Positions 17,632 to 27,402 of a stretch of DNA of 64,000 bases are shown piece by piece. Under the pieces are notes generated by a model, which saw only the letters and a program-made list of their open reading frames with translations, was not told the DNA's origin and ran no database searches. The DNA is from Mucilaginibacter myungsuensis (GTDB lineage Bacteria; Bacteroidota; Bacteroidia; Sphingobacteriales; Sphingobacteriaceae). The stretch's first letter is position 1; each line of letters begins with the position of its first letter. Both the position numbers and the translations under genes were made by a program. Location: the NCBI RefSeq assembly GCF_015222005.1, contig NZ_JADFFL010000007.1:62001-126000 (forward strand), written 5' to 3'.

Positions 17632-20600
17632 GACCTTGGTTATTTTCGGTGGTCGTTTCTTGTTCTTTCTTTTTGTTGAACCAAAGTTTACGCTCCTTCT
17701 TTTTAGGATGGGTAAAGTCTTCGGATAGCGGCATCTCGTCCTCATCCCTGATCAGGTGACGGCCATCGGCCATACTTGCGAATACGTAGTACAGCCCTGG
17801 CACAATGATCACACCGAACACTGTACCCAGCAACATACCACCCGCCGATGCCGCGCCGATGGTACGGTTACCCAAGGCACCCGGACCGGTTGCAAACAAC
17901 ATCGGTATCAACCCCGCGATGAACGCGAACGAGGTCATCAAGATAGGGCGGAAACGTACTCTGGCCCCTTCAATAGCGGCTTCCATAATGGTAGCGCCTT
18001 GTTGCTGTTTCTGCACGGCAAACTCTACGATCAGTACCGCGTTCTTACCCAGCAAGCCCACAAGCATGACCAGACCTACCTGTGCGTAAATATCATTCGA
18101 TAGTCCCATGATCTTCAACAACGCGAACGCACCGAACACACCCGCAGGTAAGGACAGTATAACTGACAACGGGATAATAAAACTCTCGTACTGAGCAGCC
18201 AAAACAAAATACACGAACACTAATACCACCAGGAAGATGTAGATAGCCTCGTTACCGCGCCCGACCTCGTCATTAGACAGACCTAACCAGTCTATACCGT
18301 AACCACGCGGAAGGGTCTCTTTGGCCACTTCCTGGATCACTTTAATGGCTTCGCCGCTGCTGTAACCCGAAGCGGGCGAACCGTTGATAGCTGAAGCCGT
18401 GTACATATTAAAGCGGGTGATCTCATTAAGCCCTTGTTTCTTTTTGATGCGCATAAAGGCCGAATAAGGCACCATCTCGTCCCTGTTATTCTTCACGTAC
18501 AGTTTAAGTACATCTTCGGGCAGCGCGCGATACTCCGGCGACGACTGCACGTACACCTTAAAGAAGTTCCCAAAGCGGATAAAGCCTTGCTCGTAAGTAC
18601 TACCGATAAGGATAGACAAATTATCCATTGCCGTTTTAATGGAGACGCCTTTCTGCATGGCTGCTTTGTTATCGATCTCTAACTCGTATTGCGGATAATT
18701 GGCGGCAAAGAAGGTGAACAGACCGGTAAGCTCCTTGCGTTTACGTAAGGCAGCCATAAATTCGTCGTTTATTTTGCCAAAGCTCTCGTAATCACCTGAG
18801 TTAGTCTGGTCCAATAATCGTAACGAGAAACCACCAGCCGCACCATAACCCGGCACTGCGGGCGGCTCAAAGAATTCGATGGTAGCGCCCGGTATCACTT
18901 TTGCTTCTTTCTCCAGTTCTTCTACTATTTCGCGGGCGTTATGCTCACGCTCGCCCCAGTCTTTTAGGTTGATCAAACAAGTACCGGCATTAGAACCGCG
19001 GCCTTCGGTCAAGATCTCGTAACCAGCTAAAGCCGATACTGATTTTACGCCGTCCACATGTTCGGCTATCTTTTGTAGTTGATGGGCAATGTCATTAGTA
19101 CGCTCCAGTGTAGAACCCGGAGGGGTTTGGATGATGGCGTAGATCTGACCCTGATCCTCGTTAGGGATAAAGCCGGCCGGCAATACGCTTGATGTATACC
19201 ATATACCGGCGCAAAACGCGATCAGCAAACCGAAGGTCACTGTTTGGCGGTTAACGATCAGTCTTAAAAATGACGCATATCGTCCGGTTACCCTATCAAA
19301 CCAGCCATTAAACGCGTTTATACCACGATTAACAATTGTTTTTTTACGCGGTTGCCCATGTGTGTCTTTCAGGATCATGGCACACAAAACCGGCGTCAGC
19401 GTTAAGGCGACAAAGCCTGAGATAACGATAGACGTTGCCATAGTGATGGAGAACTGACGATAGAAGATACCTACAGGACCGGTCATGAACGCTACCGGGA
19501 TAAATACCGCTGTCATTAAGAAAGTTATCGCGATGATCGCCCCGCTGATCTCTTGCAGTACTTCTTTTGTCGCTTTGTAAGGCGACAAATGTGTCTCGGC
19601 CATTTTAGCGTGCACAGCTTCAACGACGACGATCGCATTATCTACCACGATACCGATAGCCAATACCAAGGCAAAGAGCGTGATCAGGTTGATAGTCAGA
19701 CCAAATACCTGCATAAAAAAGAATGCGCCGATCAGTGATACCGGAACTGCCAGGGTCGGGATCAGCGTGGATCGCCAATCGCCCAGAAAGATAAATACCA
19801 CGATCGCCACCAGGATGAACGCCTCTAAAAGCGTATGGATCACTTTTTCCATAGAGGCGTCAAGGAAACTGGAAACATCGTAGCTGATCTGGTAATCCAT
19901 ACCCGGCGCAAATGAACGGGCTTTGATCTCTTCAAGTTTCTTCTTTACTTCTTTGATAACGTCACCCGCATTACTACCATAAGTTTGTTTCAGCGTTATC
20001 GCAGCTGACGGGTGGCCGTCCATGTTGGAGTAAATATCATAGAACTCGCTACCTAACTCTACATCGGCAACATCCTTCAGGTGAAGCATTTCACCCTCTT
20101 TATTCGCTCGGATGATGATATTTTGATATTGCTCGGCGGTGTTGTAGCGGCCTTGGTAAGTCAATACATACTCTAAAGATTGCGAGCGTTTACCGGTACT
20201 TTGGCCCAACCTGCCCGGCGAGCCAATGATGCTTTGCTCAGACATGGCTTTCATCACCTCTTCGGTAGACACATTGTAGGCACGCATTCTATCAGGCTTT
20301 AACCAAACACGCATGGCGTATTGACGGCTACCTAAGATCTTGGCACTACCTACCCCATTTAAACGGCTCAGCTCGGGGATGATATTTACCCCGGCAAAGT
20401 TGTACAGAAAGTTCTCGTTAGCTTTAGGGTCTTTACTGTAAAGGTTAACATACATTAACATATTTGGTGATGTATAGCTGATCACCAAACCCTCGCGCTG
20501 GACCAGCTCTGGCAAACGGTTGGTTACCTGCTCTATACGGTTCTTAACGTTAACAACGTCCTGGTTAGGGTCGGTACCCAGGTCAAATACTACCTGTATG

Positions 20601-20866
20601 GTGGCTTCACCTGCGCTGGTGGCATCTGATGTGATATATTTCATCCCCGGCGCACCATTAATGGCTTTCTCCATCGGGATCAGTACCGAATTCACCAATA
20701 CATCGGCACTGGCACCCGGGTAAGCAACGTTCACTACCACCATTGGCGGGGCAATGGACGGGAACTGAGAAACGGGCAGTGTCTCCATAGAGAGCACACC
20801 CAGGAAAATGATGACCAGCGATAGCACAATCGCTAACACCGGCCTCTTCATAAATTTATTGAACAT
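17624..20866 (-). CDS. RND efflux pump inner-membrane transporter (HAE1/AcrB-like)
   Basis: A 1080-residue, twelve-helix proton-driven multidrug transporter of the hydrophobe/amphiphile-efflux-1 family. The start MFNKFMKRPVLAIVLSLVIIF and SQFPSIAPPMVVV are classical. TM4 carries the proton-relay region with GIVVDNAIVVVEAVHAK, and the C-terminal half has QVGLVMLVGLLGKNAVLIVEFA. Two large periplasmic porter loops lie between TM1-2 and TM7-8. The C-terminus is an unusually long Lys/Glu-rich tail. It sits 22 bases downstream of the adaptor and overlaps the TolC-like gene. The substrate range is not predictable. Confidence 0.97.
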   Translation of the reverse strand: MFNKFMKRPVLAIVLSLVIIFLGVLSMETLPVSQFPSIAPPMVVVNVAYPGASADVLVNSVLIPMEKAINGAPGMKYITSDATSAGEATIQVVFDLGTDPNQDVVNVKNRIEQVTNRLPELVQREGLVISYTSPNMLMYVNLYSKDPKANENFLYNFAGVNIIPELSRLNGVGSAKILGSRQYAMRVWLKPDRMRAYNVSTEEVMKAMSEQSIIGSPGRLGQSTGKRSQSLEYVLTYQGRYNTAEQYQNIIIRANKEGEMLHLKDVADVELGSEFYDIYSNMDGHPSAAITLKQTYGSNAGDVIKEVKKKLEEIKARSFAPGMDYQISYDVSSFLDASMEKVIHTLLEAFILVAIVVFIFLGDWRSTLIPTLAVPVSLIGAFFFMQVFGLTINLITLFALVLAIGIVVDNAIVVVEAVHAKMAETHLSPYKATKEVLQEISGAIIAITFLMTAVFIPVAFMTGPVGIFYRQFSITMATSIVISGFVALTLTPVLCAMILKDTHGQPRKKTIVNRGINAFNGWFDRVTGRYASFLRLIVNRQTVTFGLLIAFCAGIWYTSSVLPAGFIPNEDQGQIYAIIQTPPGSTLERTNDIAHQLQKIAEHVDGVKSVSALAGYEILTEGRGSNAGTCLINLKDWGEREHNAREIVEELEKEAKVIPGATIEFFEPPAVPGYGAAGGFSLRLLDQTNSGDYESFGKINDEFMAALRKRKELTGLFTFFAANYPQYELEIDNKAAMQKGVSIKTAMDNLSILIGSTYEQGFIRFGNFFKVYVQSSPEYRALPEDVLKLYVKNNRDEMVPYSAFMRIKKKQGLNEITRFNMYTASAINGSPASGYSSGEAIKVIQEVAKETLPRGYGIDWLGLSNDEVGRGNEAIYIFLVVLVFVYFVLAAQYESFIIPLSVILSLPAGVFGAFALLKIMGLSNDIYAQVGLVMLVGLLGKNAVLIVEFAVQKQQQGATIMEAAIEGARVRFRPILMTSFAFIAGLIPMLFATGPGALGNRTIGAASAGGMLLGTVFGVIIVPGLYYVFASMADGRHLIRDEDEMPLSEDFTHPKKKERKLWFNKKKEQETTTENNQGHE

Positions 20867-20888
20867 CTCTGAAAATTTAGTTGAACGG

Positions 20889-21968
20889 CTATTCTGCGTG
20901 TAATTTCAAAGTAGGCATCACGGCGTGCATGTCTTTTACTAGGTAGGCTATCTTATCGTTGTTCTTCACCTTACGCAAGCCTTCTAATAAGATCTTATCG
21001 GTGGCTGATATGCCAGAGGTAACCTCGTACAGATCATTCATATCGGCACCAATGGTTATCTCTTTGGCCTGTACCCTGTCGTCCTTATCAACCACATATA
21101 CATACCTTTTTTCTAATACCTCAAAGGTTGCCTTTTGCGGGATGATCAGCGCGCCTTTCAACGGAATGGTCATCTCCACGTTACCGGTTTCGCCGTATCT
21201 TAACAAACCTTTAGGGTTAGGGAAAGTGGCACGAAAAGGGATGTTGCCGGTCTCGTTATCAAAATCGGCCTCAATGGTCTCTACCTTACCCGGATATTGA
21301 AATTTTTCGTGATTGGCCATGATCAGGTTCACCTGTGTAGCTTCGGTATGATTTTTAGTTTTAAAATCCAGGTATTCAGCCTCCGGAACATTATAATATA
21401 CCCATATCTGGCTATTATCAGCCAGGGTGGTCAGCAGATCACCTTCATCAACCAGGCTGCCCGGGCGAACTTGCAAGCGGTCGATAATACCGTCGAACGG
21501 CGCACGTATCTCGGTGAATTGAAAGTGTACCTTCATCAGGTTCAACTCGGCTTGTGCTTTTTTAAGTTTAGCTTTAGCCATTGCCAACTCGTTAGGTGCT
21601 ACAATGTTGCTATCACGCAGCTTTTTAGTGTTCTGATATTCGATCTGGTTCATATCAACTTCGGCCTCAGCCTTTTGCATTTCGGCATTATATAACTGCG
21701 GCATAATGCGGAACAGTAGTTGTCCTTTGTGCACAAAAGCGCCTTCATCAACAAAGCTTTTTTCTAAATAACCACGCTCCTGCGCCCTTAATTCGATGTG
21801 CCTGATGGAACGTACCTGCCCTACGTAAGAGTTAATAACGGTAGTGTCCATTTTAATAGGACTAGTGACAAGCAGTTTCTCGTCCGCTTCTTTTTCTTCT
21901 GTTTTTTGCTTGCAGCTCGTATAACCTAATACGGCGCATAAGCCCATCAACACGAATGTTGTTTTCAT
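20889..21968 (-). CDS. RND efflux periplasmic adaptor (AcrA/HlyD-like lipoprotein)
   Basis: A 359-residue membrane-fusion protein that links the pump to its outer-membrane channel. It is read from the ATG at 21968, which starts the lipoprotein signal MKTTFVLMGL...GYTSC (Cys about residue 19); an in-frame TTG four codons upstream is less likely. Lipoyl halves flank an alpha-helical hairpin (IEYQNTKKLRDSNIVAPNE), with FRAPFDGIID-like EIRAPFDGIIDRLQVRPGS at about 155-173. It heads the adaptor-pump-channel operon. Confidence 0.94.
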   Translation of the reverse strand: MKTTFVLMGLCAVLGYTSCKQKTEEKEADEKLLVTSPIKMDTTVINSYVGQVRSIRHIELRAQERGYLEKSFVDEGAFVHKGQLLFRIMPQLYNAEMQKAEAEVDMNQIEYQNTKKLRDSNIVAPNELAMAKAKLKKAQAELNLMKVHFQFTEIRAPFDGIIDRLQVRPGSLVDEGDLLTTLADNSQIWVYYNVPEAEYLDFKTKNHTEATQVNLIMANHEKFQYPGKVETIEADFDNETGNIPFRATFPNPKGLLRYGETGNVEMTIPLKGALIIPQKATFEVLEKRYVYVVDKDDRVQAKEITIGADMNDLYEVTSGISATDKILLEGLRKVKNNDKIAYLVKDMHAVMPTLKLHAE

Positions 21969-22133
21969 GATAAGTTTCAATAAATTAAATGGTTATGGAT
22001 CTTTTAAATTCGGAATGGGAGAACCGATACAAGCAATAAATATCCTACGAAACAACTTGGTCGTCATTAAAAAAGGATACTATTTATTGGAAGACCCGAT
22101 CCGGCTCGGCGGACCTGTACCGGCGGCAAGAAA

Positions 22134-22541
22134 TTACAGCCGGAATACCTGTAAGGACAGGTATATTTTATTGAGCGCTAAAGCTACGGGTAACTTACCG
22201 TGATGTAAGTTGTTATGGACGACATTTATACCGCAAGCTAAATTCCATGCGTTCAGGAAAATATCTGCCGGACTTGTTTTTGATAACTGCTTTTTACCTG
22301 TTGTAGATTCAGCATCTTCGTCCTCTAACTCGGCTACCGATAATTTAGACCGGCCGTCACTTTCGGTGACGGGGTTAAATTTTAGATCGGCGTTGGAAGA
22401 GGCAAAGTGCTGATCAACATGAACTTTATGGGAAATTATGGACGATGTGTCGGCTCCTCCCAACGGATGTGCACCCGTAAGGCCACTTCCGCAAAGCAGG
22501 AAAATATTCAGAGAGAGGAATATCCTAAAAAGCCATTTCAT
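22134..22541 (-). CDS. Small secreted protein of unknown function upstream of the efflux operon
   Basis: A 135-residue protein read from the ATG at 22541. It has a clear signal peptide (MKWLFRIFLSLNIFLLC, cleavage near residue 22-24), then a polar Asp/Glu/Ser/Lys-rich middle and a His-containing C-terminal part (NNLHHGKLP). No domain is recognised. It lies 165 bases upstream of the adaptor gene in the same direction, so it could be co-transcribed with, or respond to the same signal as, the efflux pump. A TACTTTG box (22557-22551) lies 9 bases before the ATG. The function is not known. Confidence 0.6.
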   Translation of the reverse strand: MKWLFRIFLSLNIFLLCGSGLTGAHPLGGADTSSIISHKVHVDQHFASSNADLKFNPVTESDGRSKLSVAELEDEDAESTTGKKQLSKTSPADIFLNAWNLACGINVVHNNLHHGKLPVALALNKIYLSLQVFRL

Positions 22542-22779
22542 CAACGGTGGCAAAGTAGCAAAAAAATGGGTAGTGTTAAATTAATTGAAAGCAAACCGAC
22601 AGAATAATACCGATATTTCAATTTTTTATCAAAAATATTACAATGATCAATTCAAAACGTTACAAATAACTGAGTTTTAAATGAAGTGATGATGAATTTT
22701 GATGGTCAACTTTTCGATAAGATTATTTTCCAACTGATGGTATGATAGTTGATTTGGTATTCTACCCGATCAAAAAAAT

Positions 22780-22787
22780 TATCTTTG
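22780..22787 (+). promoter_or_regulatory. -7 promoter box, sets the start of the next gene
   Basis: TATCTTTG is an exact TAnnTTTG and lies 17 bases before the ATG at 22805. A TTTG at 22753-22756 is a possible -33 element with a long spacer of 23. It argues against the in-frame upstream ATG at 22742. Confidence 0.55.
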
Positions 22788-22804
22788 CTCAAACTCAAAG
22801 CCCC

Positions 22805-24469
22805 ATGCCTGTTCAGCTAAAAAATGGTGATGCCAAACTCCAGAACATTAACTTCCTGTTCCTGACCATTATTAGCATAGTTTCGTTCTATACCATTTTC
22901 AAAAACGGATATTCAGCATACGAATGGCCTGCATCTGATATGTTCCCTTTTTTTGAAATAAGAACCGCCCCGGATACCTTAAAAAATGACTTTTTTGCCA
23001 ACTCTTCAAAAGAACCCAATCCACGATGGATCTTCGGGTATTTTATTTTGTCGATAAGTAAATTACTTCATGTCAATTGGTATTCGGTAGTGTTCTTTTT
23101 CAAAGCATTTTTCACGATAGCTATACCAAACCTTAACTACTTGCTGATATGCTCTTATACCAACAGACGAACCGAAAGAAAACACAGCCATAAGATACAG
23201 CTTATAGTTTTTATTGTTTTTATTTTCCTGCTATGGAAACCGTCTATCATGCTTTTTTTTTCCATAGCATGGTGGCCTGCGCTCTATGTGAACGGTTCTG
23301 CCCAAACCCTAAGTTTGTTGATAGGTTTGTCGGCCTTGGTGTTATTTGAAAACCAAAGTTTTAATAAAAAGTACATCCCGCCCGTCTTTCTGTTAAGCAC
23401 GCTTTTTCATCCCGCTATGGGATTATTTATTGTTCTGATACACTTCATGTTAAATTATGATGTTGTTATAAACCAATTTAAATATTTCGGTTGTGTTCTT
23501 TTACTCGGCTTTATTATACCGGCGGTCATTTTGCAGATCTTTTTTTCTTCGGGTACTCAAATAAGCACACAAGAATTTATCGACATTTATGTTAAAGTAC
23601 GCCATCCTGCACATTATCATTTTTCTGAATTTGGTTCGTTCACGGCTTACAGCTGGAAATTTAGTTTCTACTTAATGCTGGCGATGTTACTCGTACCACT
23701 TGCATACTTTTATTTTAAGAAAAACAAATTACTTACAACATTGTCGGCACTATTTATTGTCGCTTTGTTTGCAGCTGTATATGGTCAACTATTTTTTATC
23801 GACTATGTGCCCAGCAAACTTATCGCTACCATCGGGCCGGTCAGGTCGATCCAGTTCTTCCTCTGGCTGATCATCATGCTCTGGACGTTAGTGGCGATAG
23901 ATATACCTTTCCTCCCATCTTTCACATTCAACTTTAAACCAGGCAAGTATATCTTCTTATTGACCGTCCCGGCACTACTTACTGTTGCCATCCTTCACAA
24001 AGACAACTACAAAGTTGATATGGCAAAAAAAAATGCCCCTTTATCAAAATTTATCGCGTCCACAAATAAAGATGCTGTATTTATCCTTTATCCCGGTTTT
24101 TGGCCCATGCATCTTTCCTGTGTTTATAATAGGGCCGTATTTATAGAGAATGGTTTCCCGTTCAACGAGGGATATTTTAAAGAATATCTCGACAGGTTCA
24201 CACTCGCCTATGGCAGTGAAAATGAGTTGGCTCATATCAAAGGAAATTCCGACGGGGAAAAACGAGCCTCATTCTACCGGCAACTAACCCCGGCCAACTT
24301 TTTGGCCATAGCCGATCATTACCCTATCGACTACGTGGTCTTGGAAACCCCTGTCGCTGACGGATTTAAAAATTTCAAACCTGCATTTACCGATAAGGAT
24401 ATGTCGGTTTATAGCGTTAACGACCTTAAAAGAGCTAAAGTTGTCCGGACTGTGATTACTACAAAATAG
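22805..24469 (+). CDS. Large polytopic membrane protein of unknown function
   Basis: About 554 residues, read from the ATG at 22805; the frame is open from 22742 but a promoter box lies in between. About ten hydrophobic helices cover the first 420 residues, with a large loop after the first helix (YEWPASDMFPFFEIRTAPD, then PNPRWIFGYF). A soluble C-terminal domain of roughly 120 residues follows (FWPMHLSCVYNRAVFIENG and ANFLAIADHYPIDYVVLETP). The layout resembles GT-C-like polyprenyl-phosphate sugar transferases or related unassigned families, but no diagnostic motif is seen. Base composition is more AT-rich than its neighbours, and it stands alone. It could be a transferred gene. Confidence 0.65.
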   Translation: MPVQLKNGDAKLQNINFLFLTIISIVSFYTIFKNGYSAYEWPASDMFPFFEIRTAPDTLKNDFFANSSKEPNPRWIFGYFILSISKLLHVNWYSVVFFFKAFFTIAIPNLNYLLICSYTNRRTERKHSHKIQLIVFIVFIFLLWKPSIMLFFSIAWWPALYVNGSAQTLSLLIGLSALVLFENQSFNKKYIPPVFLLSTLFHPAMGLFIVLIHFMLNYDVVINQFKYFGCVLLLGFIIPAVILQIFFSSGTQISTQEFIDIYVKVRHPAHYHFSEFGSFTAYSWKFSFYLMLAMLLVPLAYFYFKKNKLLTTLSALFIVALFAAVYGQLFFIDYVPSKLIATIGPVRSIQFFLWLIIMLWTLVAIDIPFLPSFTFNFKPGKYIFLLTVPALLTVAILHKDNYKVDMAKKNAPLSKFIASTNKDAVFILYPGFWPMHLSCVYNRAVFIENGFPFNEGYFKEYLDRFTLAYGSENELAHIKGNSDGEKRASFYRQLTPANFLAIADHYPIDYVVLETPVADGFKNFKPAFTDKDMSVYSVNDLKRAKVVRTVITTK

Positions 24470-24564
24470 CACTCCCAACGGCTCGACACAGTCAGTCAGT
24501 TTTCATCTATGTAACGACCGCAGAAGCATTTTAAAATTAGTTTAGGTCAATTACCAAAAATTAT

Positions 24565-24572
24565 TACTTTTG
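24565..24572 (+). promoter_or_regulatory. -7 promoter box of tRNA-Ser(CGA)
   Basis: TACTTTTG, identical to the boxes of the other two tRNA genes here. A TTTA 20 bases upstream (24541-24544) is the best -33 candidate. Confidence 0.65.
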
Positions 24573-24592
24573 CAACCCTCACAAAAACACCC

Positions 24593-24679
24593 GGAGAGGT
24601 GTCAGAGTGATCGAATGTGCCTGATTCGAAATCAGGTGTACTGTAACAGGTACCGGGGGTTTGAATCCCTCCCTCTCCG
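24593..24679 (+). tRNA. tRNA-Ser (anticodon CGA)
   Basis: An 87-base class II tRNA with acceptor arms GGAGAGG/CCTCTCC, anticodon stem CCTGA/TCAGG around loop TTCGAAA (anticodon CGA), a long variable arm and T-loop TTTGAATCC. CCA is not encoded. Confidence 0.95.
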
Positions 24680-24857
24680 CTAAGATCGGGGTCATGAAGA
24701 CATGCTCCCGATCTTTATTCTACTTATATTTTATGGCACAACGACAGTTCCACACTCCTGCAGACATTTCCCACTGATCTGTCTTGCATCTTTGCAAAAA
24801 ACAAAATTTGCCTTACATTCACCCTTCTATAATATCAATACCCTATTATACGTAATC

Positions 24858-25409
24858 ATGGCTATTAGCTTATTAAAAGGACAGCGGGAGGATCTCAATG
24901 CTCCCAAATTTACCATCGGCTTAGGTTGGGACACCAACAGTTCGGCCGGTGCTGCATTTGACCTGGATGCATCGGTATTTCTACTTAACGATGATAGGAA
25001 GATCCCTGCCGATGAATTCTTTGTGTTTTATAACAACCTTGTGTCCCCCGACGAAGCGGTAGAACATACCGGCGACAACCTGACCGGCGAAGGTGATGGC
25101 GACGACGAACAGATCAGGGTCGACCTATCTAAGATTGACCCGAGAGTTAAAGAAGTGGTGATCGTGGTTACCATTCATCAAGCCGAAAGCCGCAGGCAAA
25201 ATTTCGGACAGGTACGCAACTCTTTCGTTCGGATCGTGGATGCCGCTAACGACAACGAAATATTAAAGTACGAACTCGACGAAGATTTCTCTATCGAGAC
25301 AGCCGTCGAATTTGGCAGGATCTATCTGCGCAATGGCCAATGGCGCTTTGAAGCCGTTGGTGCAGGCATGAAAGGTGGCTTGCAAGAATACTTAGATAAA
25401 TACAATTAA
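24858..25409 (+). CDS. TerD-family protein
   Basis: A 183-residue cytoplasmic TerD domain protein, read from the ATG at 24858 (MAISLLKGQR), the usual family start; the open frame extends to 24702 but would cover the promoter region. Hallmarks are GLGWDTN, FDLDASVFLLND, the acidic metal site NLTGEGDGDDEQIRVDL, and the ETAVEFGRIYLRNGQWRFEAVGAG tail. TerD proteins bind calcium and belong to the Ter stress/tellurite/phage-inhibition modules. Here no other ter gene (TerA/B/C/E/F or TerZ) is next to it, so it is an orphan copy whose role is unclear. Confidence 0.93.
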   Translation: MAISLLKGQREDLNAPKFTIGLGWDTNSSAGAAFDLDASVFLLNDDRKIPADEFFVFYNNLVSPDEAVEHTGDNLTGEGDGDDEQIRVDLSKIDPRVKEVVIVVTIHQAESRRQNFGQVRNSFVRIVDAANDNEILKYELDEDFSIETAVEFGRIYLRNGQWRFEAVGAGMKGGLQEYLDKYN

Positions 25410-25515
25410 CAACGGCCTATGGGTGTGTAAGTAGGATATTCAAACTGCTTATACATCCAATTTGGAAATTATTAAAGATCAACAAAAGCCTTTTAAATAT
25501 ACCGAACGCGCAAAA

Positions 25516-26634
25516 TTATCCGGCGGTTGTCGGCTTTTTAGGGACCTCTTTCTTTTTGCGAAATACTGCAAAACGCATAGGGCTGCCTGTTGGGCGTTCG
25601 TCGCCTAATAGTACGCCCCATTGTTTAAACTGTTCCGAGCGGTCGAACATGATCTTCAGTACGGCGATCATCGGCAAAGCCAAAAACATACCGGATACAC
25701 CACACATAGCCCCCGCCAATATAACACCTACGATAGAAGCTAAAGCGTTGATCTTCACCTTTGAGCCTACAATGCGCGGCATCAGGATATTATTATCCAG
25801 AAATTGAACAACGGCAATAGCGCCTAAAACGGTAAATATGGGCAGTATCTCTTGCGATGACGCCAGCGTGATCAGCACGCCCAATAAATTACCGATCAGT
25901 GCGCCCAAATAAGGGATCAGGTTAAGGAACGCGAAGATGACCCCAATGAGCAAGGCATGCTTTATCCCGAACAGGAAAAGGACACCACCCAACAACACGG
26001 TAATGTAGGTGATCTGTATCAGCAGACCGATGAGGTAGCTTTTAATAATGCTTTCGCTGGCGCGTAAACCTTCCTCTACTTTGGGATGCTGGGCCGGCTC
26101 GAACCACATAAACGCAAAACGTAATAACAGATCTTTATACAGCAAGATCAGATAGATGTAGATCGGCAGCAGACCAAAAAACAGCAGGATGTTACCTACC
26201 GAACCTACCATGTTACTCAATATACCGCCGGCCGAATTAAGGAACTTATTACTTTGCTCGTCAACAAGTTCTACTTGTTTTGCGACTGAATATTTGAATT
26301 TTTCGGCGATCCAGGCGCTAATAGCATTCAAGTGCTTGGATACATTCATTTTGATCTGAGGGAAATCAGCTACCAGCGAACCGATCTGGGCCGAAAAGAA
26401 CCAAACGATCAGTCCGAGGAAAATGAATAATAGTAATATGGGCAACAATATGGCAAATACCTCGGGCACCTTTAACTTTTTAAAGAAACGCAAAACCGGC
26501 AGCAACATCAGGCTGATAAAAAAAGCCATCAGCAAAGGCATGATCAGGTTTTGGCCAATTACAAACAGTGTGCCCAACAAACACAGACCCAATAACTCAA
26601 TGGATCGCTTTACGGTGATCGGCATATCTTTCAT
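25516..26634 (-). CDS. AI-2E/PerM-family transporter
   Basis: A 372-residue inner-membrane protein read from the ATG at 26634 (MKDMPITVKRSIELLGL); an extended frame to 26781 adds a non-typical leader. About seven to eight transmembrane helices, with the family segments PYLGALIGNLLGVLITL and FLDNNILMPRIVGSKVKINALASIVGV near the C-terminal part (about 260-320) and MFLALPMIAVLKIMFD at the end. The family includes TqsA and PerM and is annotated as autoinducer-2 exporters, but sodium/proton transport or unknown functions are also reported, so the substrate should not be assumed. Confidence 0.92.
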   Translation of the reverse strand: MKDMPITVKRSIELLGLCLLGTLFVIGQNLIMPLLMAFFISLMLLPVLRFFKKLKVPEVFAILLPILLLFIFLGLIVWFFSAQIGSLVADFPQIKMNVSKHLNAISAWIAEKFKYSVAKQVELVDEQSNKFLNSAGGILSNMVGSVGNILLFFGLLPIYIYLILLYKDLLLRFAFMWFEPAQHPKVEEGLRASESIIKSYLIGLLIQITYITVLLGGVLFLFGIKHALLIGVIFAFLNLIPYLGALIGNLLGVLITLASSQEILPIFTVLGAIAVVQFLDNNILMPRIVGSKVKINALASIVGVILAGAMCGVSGMFLALPMIAVLKIMFDRSEQFKQWGVLLGDERPTGSPMRFAVFRKKKEVPKKPTTAG

Positions 26635-26825
26635 CGGCTTTACTACAGTTAAGGTGCAGTGCAGGTTTTTACCGGCATAAATTATTTTTATAAAACTACA
26701 GGTTTTATGGCCTAACACTAATATTGGAGGCGAATCCTCTCTTAGAACTGTTAAATGAATGTTATTTTTTTGCCTAAACACATTAACTTAACATCACACG
26801 CCTATTTTAGCTTTATTAAATAACT

Positions 26826-27149
26826 ATGGACTACAATATCATTACCCTGGAAATAGCCACCCTGCTGATACACTTTGATCACTATGATCAATTGTTAGCC
26901 GGCCCCACCGAAGAGCAGATCAAAATAAGGAATAAGAAAAAAGAGCATTTGGCCGAATTTTTAAAAGAGGCCGACCTGCCCGAAGGTATCTACTTAACAC
27001 AGCCAATAACTGAGTGGACCAATAGCATTACTCAAAGCTTACCGAAAGTAAAGAACAAAGACATCCACGAACTGGTTGAAAAATTGGAAAAGGATGTCAA
27101 AAAAATAAAGAAACTTTACAAAGAGACCGTTAAAAAGGAAGTTGCATAA
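26826..27149 (+). CDS. Small helical protein of unknown function
   Basis: A 107-residue cytoplasmic protein (MDYNIITLEIATLLIHFDHYD...). No membrane helix or signal. The C-terminal half is Lys/Glu-rich and probably a long helix or coiled coil (KVKNKDIHELVEKLEKDVKK). Codon use resembles neighbouring genes, and a convincing terminator follows at 27217-27250, so it is probably a real gene. No family is recognised. Confidence 0.65.
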   Translation: MDYNIITLEIATLLIHFDHYDQLLAGPTEEQIKIRNKKKEHLAEFLKEADLPEGIYLTQPITEWTNSITQSLPKVKNKDIHELVEKLEKDVKKIKKLYKETVKKEVA

Positions 27150-27216
27150 ACGCGACTTGCGACTCTAACACGCAAGCATCTCACAGTATCGACCTATTCA
27201 AAGGTCGGGTCAGAAT

Positions 27217-27250
27217 AAAAAGGACAGTGCCATTTGGCTTGTTCTTTTTT
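27217..27250 (+). terminator. Terminator after the 107-aa gene
   Basis: The stem AAAAAGGACA / TGTTCTTTTT (one mismatch) with an inner GCCA-TTT-GGC hairpin is followed by further Ts. Confidence 0.65.
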
Positions 27251-27402
27251 ATAAAGTCTGCCGCCATCCCCAACCCACTCTACAACACAACACATCCCGC
27301 AGGTTAGCCCCAACACGGGGCGATCATTACCCATCGTTTCATCAAGATCGTGCCCCTTCAACCTGAACCGCCATTGGCCTGGTGTTTGGATAGGTATTTA
27401 TT

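Noticed and set aside
18434..19883. Several plus-strand frames over the RND pump gene
   Set aside because: They are antisense to a well-conserved pump and have no recognisable start or family.
22742..22804. Upstream start for the 575-residue version of the membrane protein
   Set aside because: An exact TAnnTTTG box (22780-22787) lies inside the extension, so translation more likely starts at 22805.
24593..24679. tRNA-Ser as an attachment site for an integrated element
   Set aside because: No integrase gene and no direct repeat of the tRNA 3' end were seen nearby.
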